From Shewanella acanthi (GTDB lineage Bacteria; Pseudomonadota; Gammaproteobacteria; Enterobacterales; Shewanellaceae), in NCBI RefSeq assembly GCF_019457475.1, contig NZ_CP080413.1, positions 1,798,001-1,862,000 of the forward strand: 64,000 bases of DNA. The letters run 5' to 3'. Shown piece by piece: positions 10,649 to 20,273 of the stretch (positions within the stretch are counted from its first letter, which is position 1; every line of letters starts with the position of its first letter). The position numbers and the translations under genes were made by a program. Below the pieces are notes generated by a model. The model was given only the letters and a program-made list of their open reading frames with translations, was not told the origin of the DNA and made no database searches.

Positions 10649-10771
10649 GCTTCTGAACTTTTTGTGCATTTTTCAGTCTGAGATTTTACGTTGTCCTTAA
10701 GTCTTGATCTGGGTGGCAATTCAGTATAATTTGCGCTCTAGTTGTCCAAAAAGCGAACAAAAGGTGTTGAT

Positions 10772-11320
10772 GTGAGTTTACATTGTCCTGCCCGTAGGCA
10801 GTTGTTATTAGGCCTCAGTGGCGCGGCATTATGTTCAATCATTCCAAGTCAAGCGTTGGCGAGTCGTTCGACCAAAGGGATCCGCGAACTTAGCTTCTAC
10901 AATCGCCATACTGGTGAACATAATGATGGAAGCTATTGGATTGATGGTAAATATCAGCGGGAAGTGCTGCAAGATTTTAGTCATTTGCTAAGGGATCATC
11001 GGCAGAATGTCACCGCGCCAATCGATAAACGTCTATTCGATCTCTTGCATGCGTTAAAGACCAGCTTGAATGTCAATGACGAGATCCATGTGATATCGGG
11101 TTATCGCTCACCCCATACTAATGCCATGCTCGCCAATAAGAGCGGTGGTGTTGCCAAGAAAAGTTATCATATGCGCGGGATGGCGATGGACATCGCGATT
11201 CCCAGTGTCAATTTAAAGACCCTGCGGGATGCTGCACTGTCACTTAAACTTGGCGGTGTAGGCTATTACCCTAAGTCAGGGTTTGTACATGTGGACTGCG
11301 GCCCTGTGCGCCACTGGTAG
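10772..11320 (+). CDS. ycbK: YcbK-type DUF882 / M15-like protein, Tat-exported
   Basis: This is a DUF882 protein of the peptidase M15 fold, probably acting on or near peptidoglycan in the periplasm. The N-terminus carries a twin-arginine motif (ARRQLLLG) and a hydrophobic stretch ending ...SQALA, a Tat signal. The metal-binding elements typical of the family are visible: SGYRSPHTNAML, SYHMRGMAMDIAIP (His and Asp ligands) and FVHVDCGPVRHW at the C-terminus. GTG 10772 has AAGG 7 bp upstream and is preferred over TTG 10742. It sits directly downstream of the L,D-transpeptidase. Its last 50 bp overlap the convergent gene on the other strand. Confidence 0.88.
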   Translation: MSLHCPARRQLLLGLSGAALCSIIPSQALASRSTKGIRELSFYNRHTGEHNDGSYWIDGKYQREVLQDFSHLLRDHRQNVTAPIDKRLFDLLHALKTSLNVNDEIHVISGYRSPHTNAMLANKSGGVAKKSYHMRGMAMDIAIPSVNLKTLRDAALSLKLGGVGYYPKSGFVHVDCGPVRHW

Positions 11321-11714
11321 ACTCACTAATATTGTCCATAGGATGTGTGAGCTGCTGATAATACGTTAGCTCCACATCACGTGTCTGCTGTAGGTATTGC
11401 TTCAAGCTAGGCAAAATTTGTTGTCGCAATTTGCACAGTGCTTTTTGTTGTTGCCAATCATCAATGAGTGTATCGAGTAGGGTTGAAAATGGCTGCTGAT
11501 TCAGTGTTTGGCATTCGACAGGTGCACATCCAAATCGCTTAATAAGCAGTAGTAGACTGCGATTTTTTTGTTTGGCGCATGCCAATAATTCTAAGAGTTT
11601 CAATTCAATCGTGGTTTGCTCATAGGGCGAAGTTTCAATCAGTGCGATTAAGTCCCGCGCTAGTTCACTCGACAGTCGGATCTCTTGCAGTAGTAAATCC
11701 ATTTCGTGGCGCAT
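11271..11714 (-). CDS. Conserved-looking protein of unknown function
   Basis: I do not recognise this 147-residue protein. It is predicted to be largely helical, Leu- and Gln-rich (LKLLELLACAKQKNRSLLLLIKRFG, LIDDWQQQKALCKLRQQILPSLKQYLQQT), with no signal peptide or membrane segment. ATG 11714 is chosen because AGGGG lies 8 bp upstream; the frame extends to a TTG at 11744. The 3' end overlaps the 3' end of ycbK by 50 bp in convergent orientation. Good codon use and a clean ribosome binding site argue it is real. A helical-bundle regulator or adaptor is possible, but nothing in the sequence fixes a function. Confidence 0.65.
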   Translation of the reverse strand: MRHEMDLLLQEIRLSSELARDLIALIETSPYEQTTIELKLLELLACAKQKNRSLLLLIKRFGCAPVECQTLNQQPFSTLLDTLIDDWQQQKALCKLRQQILPSLKQYLQQTRDVELTYYQQLTHPMDNISESTSGAQGRSPHVQTLT

Positions 11715-11899
11715 ATCATTGCCCCTAATGTCCAAGAGTGGCAAGAGCTTATCAGGCTTAAGACTGATCAGGTGTGATCGGGATCGCGTGTTTTGGGTGA
11801 TTTATCCTGAGCCTCTACACTGCCCATGATCTAAAGCTCGTTAATTTCAGGTGTTCAAACAGTGTTAGAGTAGGTGAGTGCTTGTGCCAAGGAGTGTTC

Positions 11900-11928
11900 T
11901 TGTGCGTGTTGAACAACTGTGCTAGTAT
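11900..11928 (+). promoter_or_regulatory. Promoter of rplY, extended -10
   Basis: TTGTGC and TAGTAT are separated by 17 bp, and TGC directly precedes the -10, giving an extended -10 element. The predicted start near 11935 leaves a ~65-base leader before rplY. Confidence 0.6.
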
Positions 11929-12000
11929 GCGCCCGCTTTATATGAGTCACTGTTGGTCGAAAATGGTGACAAAATTTACTTTACATTAAGTGAGAAACAC

Positions 12001-12288
12001 ATGTCTTACACTATCCAAGCACAAACCCGCACTGAAATTGGGAAAGGTTCGAGCCGCCGCCTACGTCATGCAGGTAAAGTTCCTGCGGTTATCTACGGCG
12101 CAGGCAAAGAGCCAGTTTCTATTGTTTTTGATCACAAAGACATCATCAACATTCAAACTAACGAAGATTTCTACACTTCTGTAGTGACTATCGTTTTAGA
12201 TGGTAAAGAAATCGGTGTTCGTGCACAAGCTATGCAACGTCACGCTTTCAAGCCAATTATTGAGCACGTTGACTTCGTTTACGCTTAA
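12001..12288 (+). CDS. rplY: 50S ribosomal protein L25
   Basis: L25 binds 5S rRNA in the central protuberance of the large ribosomal subunit. The 95-residue protein is the short single-domain form without the C-terminal TL5/CTC extension. Recognisable segments are [24 protein letters not shown] and HVDFVYA at the C-terminus. The start is ATG 12001 (MSYTIQAQ), which matches the family's N-terminus; the frame extends 48 bp upstream but that part is leader. The gene is monocistronic, with its own promoter upstream and a terminator 20 bp downstream. Confidence 0.96.
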   Translation: MSYTIQAQTRTEIGKGSSRRLRHAGKVPAVIYGAGKEPVSIVFDHKDIINIQTNEDFYTSVVTIVLDGKEIGVRAQAMQRHAFKPIIEHVDFVYA

Positions 12289-12307
12289 TTGTCGTATTTG
12301 AAGCATA

Positions 12308-12331
12308 AAAGCGCCTGAGGGCGCTTTTTTT
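12308..12331 (+). terminator. Terminator of rplY (bidirectional with tamB)
   Basis: The stem GCGCC/GGCGC is extended by AAA/TTT, with a TGAG loop and seven T. The A-rich 5' side gives a T tract on the minus strand, so it may also end the tamAB transcript. Confidence 0.85.
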
Positions 12332-12394
12332 GTACTTGGCGAACAAGGGGTTACGTCTGCCACATCCTTAACTCAGGCTGCTATCATAAGGCGA

Positions 12395-15300
12395 TTAGTT
12401 AATATTAAAGTTGTAATATAAGTCCAATGATTGGCCGAGCGTGCCGTTAACGGCTTCAAGATACAGCTGTGACAACAGATAGTATCTTACCGTCATTTCG
12501 TAGCCTGGGTTAAAGACCCCTACACCGTATTTCACCATGAGTTTTTCGCCAATGTAGCCGCTAATCGCGACGCGTCCTTCGTCATTGGTATCGAGCTGCA
12601 CGTTTGAGAAACCAAATTCCTCGATAATCCCTGTCGCAGTGCTGCCGATGCTGTTAATGGCCCCGCCGCCACCGACTTGAGAGCTCAGTCCAAGGGCTGC
12701 GCCCATCATCAAGGAGTTGTTTTGGTCGTTATTGCTACTGTTAAACCCACTGCCTTTGACAATATAGGATAAAATTTCTGCCTGTTCCTTGGCGGGATTA
12801 GAGAAGAGTGTGACAACGGGACGAGCCGGAGTACCGGTAATACGTACGCCTGCGACTAAATCTTCGCTTTTGATTTCGCGAATGGCTTCAATATTTAAAT
12901 TGGGTACCGAAGTTGGGCCAACGAATTGAACTTCACCGGTGCGAATATTGAGGGTTTGCCCCATAAATTTGTAGCTTCCTTGCATAACTTTGATATCACC
13001 AAAGAGCAGTGGAGGGCGAAATGCCTGCTGCTGCAGCTTGAGGGTACCTTGCAGTTTTCCATTCAGTCCCATGCCATCAATTTTAAGATCGTTACCGACG
13101 TTAATATTCAGATCGGCGACAATGGCATAGGGGCTAGGTTTAGGTTCTGAAGCGGCAATCGAATCATCGAATACGACGTCTTCGGAGAGTGCGACACCGC
13201 CTTCAGCTAATTGCACAATTTTAATGTTACCTGAAGGCACATCGACTGTGCCTTTGAGTTCCAATTGTTCTTGGCTGAAGGCAATGGTCAGATCCGGTGA
13301 GACATCCAGCAGTGCCAAAGGCGGCTGGATAACGGCTAACTTGTCCCCCTTAATGGCAATTTCGCCGCTGAACAGCCCCTGAGGCCAACGCATGTCGCCA
13401 CTGATCTGGCCCATACCATTGCCCATCATCCAACGTCCTTTCACGCTGGCTTGTTGGCCGCCTAACACCATCGACATATTCATTTTATTGATTAACGTGG
13501 GGTTTGCCGTGAGTGCTATCGCGGCTTGGGTCAGATCAATATTCCCCGCCACCTCGGGGGTTTCAAGCGAACCTGCAAAGGTTAGTCGGCTGGTGAGTAA
13601 TCCCTCGAGGGTATTAATTTGTGGGAAGAATTCGCCCAAGGGTTGCAGATTGATTTGCTTGATATTGGCATAGCCAGAGAGGGATCTATCAGGGCTTACA
13701 TTGATTGTCATTTCAGACTGCCAGCTGGCGACATTCTCGGATTCAAAATTAATGGTCGTCAGTAAACGTTTGGCATCTAAATCGAGCATTAATGCAAGCT
13801 GCTGATAATCAATAGTGACTTCACGTTTAGCTCGTTTAAGTTTGATACTGCCCGGACTAAATTCGAGGTTCACCTTGGCGGTGGGTTTCTTGCTGGCAGC
13901 CCATGCAACATTGGCGAGCATGGCAGCACTCCCATCCCATTTCATATTACGCGGCAATACAGGAATTAACAGTTTACCGGGACTGCCGTTATAGCTGATT
14001 TGAGCCTCTCCGTTTTTACCGAGATTAACGGAATTATCGAGACAGATTTTACTGTTGGGATTATCTAAGCAGAAAGGACTAATGCTGCCTTTATTCTTTG
14101 CTTGGTCCCAACCAATAAGAATGTCTTTATTTAACGACCATTTACCGACAGGGGTACTGAGGTTAATTCGATTTATTTGGGTTTGTGATAGGGTTTTTAT
14201 CGGGTCGTATTGATTACTCACGCTAAGATCTAGTCCTAAATCCCCAGTCGCATTTAAGGTTAAACTTTGAGTTTCAATGTTGCCTTTCGCATCCAAGTTG
14301 GTTGTTTCTAAGCTTTGTGAGCTAAGTTGTAGGGCCTGTGATGCTAATGAAACGCTAAACTCATGTTTATCTAGAGGCTTATAGAGGGCTTTAAGGGTCG
14401 ATTCGCGAAGTTTGATACTGCCATACATGAAGTCAACAAGATTGGAGTTGACCTCGACCTGTGGATGTTTTTCATCCCCACTGACATTGATTTTTGTCTG
14501 TAGTTGACCGCTAGCCTGTGGCAGCCAAAGTCCAAAATCGGGTACGGCTAATTCACCTGTGATTTGCCACGTTTTATTGGCTGTCCCTTGTAGGGTGAGC
14601 GTGGAGCCGAGTACCTTGGCATTAATGCCTTTGGTATCAATATAGAGTTTGTCATTCACACTAACATCGGCGCTGATGTCGAAGGGATAGCCATGCAGCG
14701 TGCCACTTAAAACGGTATTGGTCAGTGATACTTGCCAATGATTGTCACGGTATTCACCAGAGGTCTGCAGATGACCGCTGATTAAACTATCGGGCAGACC
14801 AGCAGTCGTTGTGACGCTTGATGCCGCAGGGGGGGTAACAGGTTTTGTACCTTTTGCATTATTAGTGCTATTAACTGCGCGAGTTGTTTGATGCGAGGCA
14901 GAAACGATATTGGTGCTATCAGCATCAGTTGTGGACTTTACAGTTGTGGTTGAGGTGTCTGCCATTAACTGTTTTTGAGTCTCTGATGTGGACTTGGATA
15001 TAGCGTCTGATGAAGATATTGGAATGGTTGAGTTGGGATGATTTGTCATCAGGGGTTGAGTCTTTTCCTCTGTTTGGGTCTGACTCACCACTTTCACTGA
15101 CGTAGTGTCCGCCGCTTTTGCGAATTCAGCCGTATTAGTGGCGTTGGTTTTATTCGCATTTACAGTATTTGAAACATGAGTCGCATTGGCTTTAGGAGGC
15201 GATGAATGCGCTTTTGCTGCGTTGCCGGATGCCGTTGTGGCTGACTGATTCTCAGCATCATTTGATTTGGGTAGGCTAATTTCCTGAAGCTTTAGGCCAT

Positions 15301-17005
15301 CGAGTAGGACTTCGGCATTCCACGCAATCGCTTGGCTGTAATCGAGCTCCCCTTTGACGTCGATGATGCCAAGCTCGCCCTCGGCATTAAATTGTTTAAA
15401 GGTGAGTTTTTGATTGCCATGTTCAAGTTCACCATTAAGGGCCAATACCCTGTTAAAGGGGGAGGTGACATTGGCATTAATGCTGGCCGATTGCTGCTTA
15501 AGATTGCCTCGACTCTCAAGTTGTAAACTATCAATTTTGTATTCTGCATCCTTCAGCGGCCACTGAAGGCGTCCATCCTTAAGGTTTAGATGATAGACGA
15601 GCTCTGGGTCCTTCAAGGTAATGTTACCCTCAAGGTTAAAATTCGCATCACCCTGTGCTTTAGCCTTAATGCTAAGTGCCCCAAGACTGTCAGATAAAGT
15701 CAGCGACAGGCTTTGTTGGCTGAGATCGGGTAATTCGGCTAACTGACTTAGCTGGGCATCCAGTGTTATGGATAATGGATAATCCTTTTCGAGTGCTAAT
15801 TTCCCCGCAAGAGTAAGGTGTCCGTCGGGGTGCGCTATGGCTAAATTATCCACTAAGAGTTGATGTTGAATAAAACTGCCCTTAAGGCTGAGATGATTAA
15901 TCAACTCCTTACGTGGGCCGATCTCAATACTGGTATTTGTCAGCACAAATTCACTAACGCTGACCGGAAAGGGCATCAATACTTGGGGTAGATGGGCAAG
16001 CGGCCATTCATCGTCTCTCACTGCGGCTTGAGCGGTTGCGTTTTTCTCTTCGACAGGTGGCTTTAGGCTCTCTTTGGGCTTACTGTTTTTATCCGCAAAT
16101 GCGGTATCGGCCGCAGCACTCATCTTCGGCGTTAAGCTGGTGTTGGATGATGGGCTACTAAGCTGATGCTCCATTGGAGCAGGCGCTGATGTATTTGCCG
16201 TTGTCGGGTCGAGATTGTTTTGCTGCACATCCTTTGAAGCGGTATTTGTATTCTGCTGCGCTGCTATCGCATCAGCGTTTGGTTCATCTAGCGGAATGAG
16301 TACTGATAGGCCTTCACTCGTCAGTGTTTCTACCGTGAGGCCCTTTGCAAACCAATTGGCTTTAGTTTCAATATGATTTGCACCAAAACGCATTTGATCA
16401 ACGGTTATTTCGATATCATTCAAATTAGCTGAATCTAAAATAATGCCAAAGGGTAATACCAGTTCTTGGGACTCAGTGTTTACATCTTCTTCAGTTGGGT
16501 CTGGACTGCTATTGGCCGACAATGCCGCTGTATCAATATTAACGTCCACTTTAGTGGTTTCGAGCGCGTTAACGCATAACTGTTTTTGCAGTAGGCAGGT
16601 CGGCTGCCAAGCTAAGTGCAGCCCCTCGAGTTTGACGACAATACCTTGCATAGACCAGGCGGCACTAGTCAGTTTAAGATCTTTATTTAATGAGCCAGCT
16701 TGGTAGTTTATCTCTAGGTTAGGAACAAATTTATTCGCCAAACTGATGCTGATCCGCGCGCCAATTTCAGTCCCCAGTAGCAGTGCCGTCAGCACCAGTA
16801 GGCTTAATGGGAGGTAAACAATGACCCTAATGACCCACTTGGTGACTGGCCACAGTGTGTGTTTTAGCATCTTAGGTGGGCTTTCTACGTCTTGATGTTC
16901 ACTCAGATCGTTGCCCTGTGGTGGAGAACCCAACTGTGCAGCAGATTCAGATGTTGCAGTGACGCCAGATGCTGGATTTTCTGGTGTTTTTGGGGGCTGA
17001 CTCAT
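12395..17005 (-). CDS. tamB: TamB translocation and assembly module protein
   Basis: TamB is a very long inner-membrane-anchored protein that spans the periplasm as a beta-taco groove. With TamA it helps autotransporter-type proteins insert and takes part in phospholipid transport to the outer membrane. The 1536-residue protein has one N-terminal membrane helix (about 52-75, VIRVIVYLPLSLLVLTALLLG), AsmA-like repetitive beta sequence, and the C-terminal DUF490 domain ending in YEMTVRYYLLSQLYLEAVNG...LDLYYNFNI. The start ATG 17005 overlaps the tamA stop (ATGA). Two low-complexity Ala/Thr/Ser/Asn-rich inserts (about residues 238-330 and 577-737) are unusual compared with the surrounding beta-rich sequence. 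It is longer than the ~1260-residue E. coli protein, which these inserts explain. Confidence 0.94.
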   Translation of the reverse strand: MSQPPKTPENPASGVTATSESAAQLGSPPQGNDLSEHQDVESPPKMLKHTLWPVTKWVIRVIVYLPLSLLVLTALLLGTEIGARISISLANKFVPNLEINYQAGSLNKDLKLTSAAWSMQGIVVKLEGLHLAWQPTCLLQKQLCVNALETTKVDVNIDTAALSANSSPDPTEEDVNTESQELVLPFGIILDSANLNDIEITVDQMRFGANHIETKANWFAKGLTVETLTSEGLSVLIPLDEPNADAIAAQQNTNTASKDVQQNNLDPTTANTSAPAPMEHQLSSPSSNTSLTPKMSAAADTAFADKNSKPKESLKPPVEEKNATAQAAVRDDEWPLAHLPQVLMPFPVSVSEFVLTNTSIEIGPRKELINHLSLKGSFIQHQLLVDNLAIAHPDGHLTLAGKLALEKDYPLSITLDAQLSQLAELPDLSQQSLSLTLSDSLGALSIKAKAQGDANFNLEGNITLKDPELVYHLNLKDGRLQWPLKDAEYKIDSLQLESRGNLKQQSASINANVTSPFNRVLALNGELEHGNQKLTFKQFNAEGELGIIDVKGELDYSQAIAWNAEVLLDGLKLQEISLPKSNDAENQSATTASGNAAKAHSSPPKANATHVSNTVNANKTNATNTAEFAKAADTTSVKVVSQTQTEEKTQPLMTNHPNSTIPISSSDAISKSTSETQKQLMADTSTTTVKSTTDADSTNIVSASHQTTRAVNSTNNAKGTKPVTPPAASSVTTTAGLPDSLISGHLQTSGEYRDNHWQVSLTNTVLSGTLHGYPFDISADVSVNDKLYIDTKGINAKVLGSTLTLQGTANKTWQITGELAVPDFGLWLPQASGQLQTKINVSGDEKHPQVEVNSNLVDFMYGSIKLRESTLKALYKPLDKHEFSVSLASQALQLSSQSLETTNLDAKGNIETQSLTLNATGDLGLDLSVSNQYDPIKTLSQTQINRINLSTPVGKWSLNKDILIGWDQAKNKGSISPFCLDNPNSKICLDNSVNLGKNGEAQISYNGSPGKLLIPVLPRNMKWDGSAAMLANVAWAASKKPTAKVNLEFSPGSIKLKRAKREVTIDYQQLALMLDLDAKRLLTTINFESENVASWQSEMTINVSPDRSLSGYANIKQINLQPLGEFFPQINTLEGLLTSRLTFAGSLETPEVAGNIDLTQAAIALTANPTLINKMNMSMVLGGQQASVKGRWMMGNGMGQISGDMRWPQGLFSGEIAIKGDKLAVIQPPLALLDVSPDLTIAFSQEQLELKGTVDVPSGNIKIVQLAEGGVALSEDVVFDDSIAASEPKPSPYAIVADLNINVGNDLKIDGMGLNGKLQGTLKLQQQAFRPPLLFGDIKVMQGSYKFMGQTLNIRTGEVQFVGPTSVPNLNIEAIREIKSEDLVAGVRITGTPARPVVTLFSNPAKEQAEILSYIVKGSGFNSSNNDQNNSLMMGAALGLSSQVGGGGAINSIGSTATGIIEEFGFSNVQLDTNDEGRVAISGYIGEKLMVKYGVGVFNPGYEMTVRYYLLSQLYLEAVNGTLGQSLDLYYNFNIN

Positions 17006-18882
17006 AGCTCTGTCCCCATAGTGATGTGTATGCGCCAAGAGCGTTCAATAGTATCGGTTTCCTTCAAACCTACCCCTAAATCCAATTTAATCGGGCCAAT
17101 TGGTGAGATCCAATGAATACCGCCACCGACTGAGACAACGGGTTCAAATTGATTGTTATCGAAGGCGTTACCCGCATCGACGAAGGTTGCCACTCGCCAT
17201 GTGGGGGTTAGATAATATTGATACTCAAAACTGCCGACCATCAGGTAACGTCCACCAATGACCTCGCGGTTGGTATTGCCATCGTTGTCTATGTAGTCCA
17301 AATAGGGCCCAAGTTCTTGAAAACCATACCCCCGAACGCTTTGATCCCCACCTGCAAAATAGCGTAATGAGGGTGGAATAAAGGCAATTTCATTTTCATT
17401 GGCCACGTTAGCAGCTAAATCGATTCTAGCCACTAGCCTATGGTTATCAAAAAAGGTATCAATCCACTTAAAGTTTGCTTTTAAGCGGGCAAGACGTATT
17501 TCCGATCCTAAAAAGGGATCAGCATAATCAAAACCGTAAATCTGCCTAAAGCCAGATTTAGGATCAAGGGTGTTATCCCCACGAATGGTTTTGGAGAAAT
17601 TCACGCCACCGAGCAAAAAGTTTGGATTGTAATCGATGTCGGATTGATTATATTCCTCGTGAATGGCGTCGAGCGAATAAGTCATTAGCCATTGATTTCC
17701 AAGTCCATGTTGCCTCAATGCACCGAGTAAAAACTTTGTCGATTCGAGCTGACCCGTATTACGAAAATCCCTTTCCTCGGGTTCATAGATTTGAGTGACC
17801 CCGTATTTATCCCGCAGAAGGCCAAAGCGTATTTTTAATTGGTCATTCAGTGGATGACTCATGGGGATCGTATATGTGGTTAAAAATTTTGGCCTGTCGG
17901 GTGACCATTCAAGGGTGGTTTCTTGCGAATGACCGTATTTATTGATTTGTGGAGTTCGCCATGTGACCCGTACCCTTGGCTCAAAGGTATTGCTTGCGCT
18001 TTGGCCAAAATCCCCCCCAAGACCTAACTCTATAGAGTGGCGGGCCTTATTGGTTAGTTCAACCTTCACGGGGATTTGCTCATCCTCAGCCAGATCTATT
18101 TGTGGGATCACTTTAATATTGGAAAAATACCCCGTATCTAATAGTTGGCGATTGAGCGCACTGACGCGCCGAGTAGAATAGGCCGCATCGGGTTTAAAGG
18201 GGATGAGTTGTTCGAGAATGTCCGGCTCAAGGGTGTGGCCCTCAAAGTTCACTTGGCCAAAGTGATAGCGCGCCCCGGAGTCAAAATGGAGACTGACTTG
18301 TGCCGTATTGAGATCACGATTGATTTTTATCTGTGCTTGAGTGTAATCCCCATCAAAATAGCCGCGGGCGAGGGCGAGAGTTACTAATTGTGACTTCACA
18401 TCGGCATAGGTGCCGTGATTAAGCTTATCGCCGGGCTTGATATTGACCTCGGACAGCCATTTATCGAAGGCGCGGTCATCAAGCATCTCACCCGAGAAAT
18501 TAATATCGACCCACTGAATGATTACCGGATCACCAGGGTTAACGTTAATCTTAAGTTCCCAAGGACCTTTGTCTTTTTCTTTTAGTTGGCCATCCACCTC
18601 ACCGTGGTAATACCCCATGGATTTCAGTGCGGTGTTGACGTTTTCTTCGACATTAAATAAAAAAGCCCGCCGTTGCACTTCTGAATCTGGCAAGCTGCCA
18701 AGGTGGGCAATGATATTGCGTTTGAGGTTCTCATCCACGCCTGTAACTGAGACGGTTAAAAAGTTATCGGCGGCAAGCGCTCCTGAGCTTATGAGGCCCA
18801 GACCAAGGAGTAAATGAAGTCGAACAGCAGACGAAATTCCCAAAATTCGATGCACTTTATAATCCCTATAGTGTGACCACAT
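17002..18882 (-). CDS. tamA: TamA outer-membrane BamA-family protein
   Basis: TamA is an Omp85-family outer-membrane barrel with three POTRA domains that docks TamB. The protein has a signal peptide (LHLLLGLGLISSGALAADN), POTRA repeats over roughly residues 38-270, and a C-terminal barrel with the Omp85 pattern (GGDQSVRGYGFQELGP, VDAGNAFDN, GGGIHWISPIGPIKLDLGVGL) ending in an HITMGTEL strand. ATG 18882 opens the frame; GTG 18855 with AGGG 8 bp upstream is an equally plausible start that leaves a normal-length signal peptide. The gene overlaps tamB by 4 bp, indicating translational coupling. It is divergent from the isoaspartyl peptidase gene, with 93 bp between them. Confidence 0.94.
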   Translation of the reverse strand: MWSHYRDYKVHRILGISSAVRLHLLLGLGLISSGALAADNFLTVSVTGVDENLKRNIIAHLGSLPDSEVQRRAFLFNVEENVNTALKSMGYYHGEVDGQLKEKDKGPWELKINVNPGDPVIIQWVDINFSGEMLDDRAFDKWLSEVNIKPGDKLNHGTYADVKSQLVTLALARGYFDGDYTQAQIKINRDLNTAQVSLHFDSGARYHFGQVNFEGHTLEPDILEQLIPFKPDAAYSTRRVSALNRQLLDTGYFSNIKVIPQIDLAEDEQIPVKVELTNKARHSIELGLGGDFGQSASNTFEPRVRVTWRTPQINKYGHSQETTLEWSPDRPKFLTTYTIPMSHPLNDQLKIRFGLLRDKYGVTQIYEPEERDFRNTGQLESTKFLLGALRQHGLGNQWLMTYSLDAIHEEYNQSDIDYNPNFLLGGVNFSKTIRGDNTLDPKSGFRQIYGFDYADPFLGSEIRLARLKANFKWIDTFFDNHRLVARIDLAANVANENEIAFIPPSLRYFAGGDQSVRGYGFQELGPYLDYIDNDGNTNREVIGGRYLMVGSFEYQYYLTPTWRVATFVDAGNAFDNNQFEPVVSVGGGIHWISPIGPIKLDLGVGLKETDTIERSWRIHITMGTEL

Positions 18883-18975
18883 TGTCCCCAGAAAAACTCA
18901 AACAGGCAAGGAGATGATTGAAATTAGTCATTGAAATGGTTACAAAGGCTCCTACTGTTTAAGGGGATGTAAATA

Positions 18976-20019
18976 ATGAAAAATAAATTCGCCACCTTTA
19001 GTTTAATTCTCTCGAGTACACTTTTTATGACACTCAATGCTCAAGCCAATGATAAACCCTTTGCTATTGCTATCCACGGTGGGGCAGGCACTATTTCCAA
19101 GGCCAATTTAACCCCAGAACTGCGTCAAGCCTACAAAGACAAACTCAAAGAAGCGGTCGATAAGGGCTCAAAAGTACTCGAACAGGGTGGCGATAGTGTA
19201 GTGGCAGTGCAAACAGCCATTAATGTATTAGAGAATAGTCTACTATTTAATGCCGGTGTGGGTTCAGTGTATACCTATGATGGTGGACATGAGCTCGATG
19301 CATCAATTATGGATGGCAAAACGATGAACGCAGGTGCGGTCGCGGGCGTGCGTCATATTGCCAATCCCATCGATTTGGCACTGGCGGTGATGAATAAGTC
19401 AGAGCATGTGATGTTATCTGGCGCTGGTGCGGAAGAATTTGCGTTGACTCAAGGTTTTAGCTTAGTACCAAACAGTCATTTCGATACGGATGCCCGTTAC
19501 CAACAATTGTTAGATGCGCGCCAAAAAATCAATGCGGCCGAAAAATCCGAGCAAATCGCCGGTATCGAGACCAAAGTTGAGATGAAGGATCTGGACTATA
19601 AATTCGGCACAGTTGGCGCTGTGGCCCTAGATAAAAATGGCAATCTCGCGGCGGGAACATCCACGGGTGGCATGACGGCTAAGCGTTTTGGCCGGATTGG
19701 TGATTCGCCCGTGATAGGTGCGGGCACCTATGCGGAAAATGGCGTCTGTGCGGTATCGGCAACGGGGCATGGCGAGTACTTTATTCGCTACCAAGTGGCT
19801 GGAGATATCTGTGCTAAGGTCAAATACCAACAAAAATCCATTATCCAAGCCGCCGATGAGGTTATCAATCAACGATTAATTACCGCTGGCGGCTCGGGTG
19901 GGGTGATTGCCGTTGACCACAGGGGCAATATCGCAACGCCCTTTAATACTGAAGGTATGTACCGTGCAACCCGCAGCAATGGTGAACCTGCCCAAGTGTT
20001 TATTTGGCAGGACCAATAA
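18976..20019 (+). CDS. iaaA: Isoaspartyl peptidase / L-asparaginase (Ntn-hydrolase), exported
   Basis: Plant-type asparaginases hydrolyse isoaspartyl dipeptides and L-asparagine after self-cleavage into two chains. Motifs seen: FAIAIHGGAGTI at the N-terminal edge of the domain, and the cleavage site KFGTVGAVALD, where Thr212 becomes the nucleophile of the beta chain. GTSTGGMTAKRFGRIGDSPVIGAGTYA and the C-terminal GGSGGVIAVDHRGNIATPFNTEGMYRA complete the active site. A signal peptide (TFSLILSSTLFMTLNAQAND) indicates a periplasmic enzyme. The start ATG 18976 has GGGG ~10 bp upstream. It is followed by its own terminator. Confidence 0.93.
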   Translation: MKNKFATFSLILSSTLFMTLNAQANDKPFAIAIHGGAGTISKANLTPELRQAYKDKLKEAVDKGSKVLEQGGDSVVAVQTAINVLENSLLFNAGVGSVYTYDGGHELDASIMDGKTMNAGAVAGVRHIANPIDLALAVMNKSEHVMLSGAGAEEFALTQGFSLVPNSHFDTDARYQQLLDARQKINAAEKSEQIAGIETKVEMKDLDYKFGTVGAVALDKNGNLAAGTSTGGMTAKRFGRIGDSPVIGAGTYAENGVCAVSATGHGEYFIRYQVAGDICAKVKYQQKSIIQAADEVINQRLITAGGSGGVIAVDHRGNIATPFNTEGMYRATRSNGEPAQVFIWQDQ

Positions 20020-20075
20020 GCGGCAGCAGAGTAGAGACGTATCTTCTTCACTCCGCAACACCTAAACAGTCAGCG

Positions 20076-20110
20076 AATGGCAGTTCAAATTGGACTGCCA
20101 TTTGTGTTTA
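20076..20110 (+). terminator. Terminator of iaaA
   Basis: AATGGCAGT pairs with ACTGCCATT, extended inward by three more pairs, followed by an interrupted T-rich tail. Confidence 0.75.
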
Positions 20111-20273
20111 TTCATTCTCTGAGCGTGTGCTTTTCAGTCGTCTTTTCTTGAAGTTTAACAGCCAACACAAGTATTTTTGGGTGAACTACACTTTGTGGGT
20201 TATGACGATTGGATCGTTTGGCGATTCAGCTAAACCAATTAGTTAACACAAAGCGTGTTCAGGAGGAAATGCT

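Noticed and set aside
20004-20246. 80-codon plus-strand frame after iaaA
   Set aside because: It overlaps the end of iaaA and crosses the iaaA terminator; no ribosome binding site.
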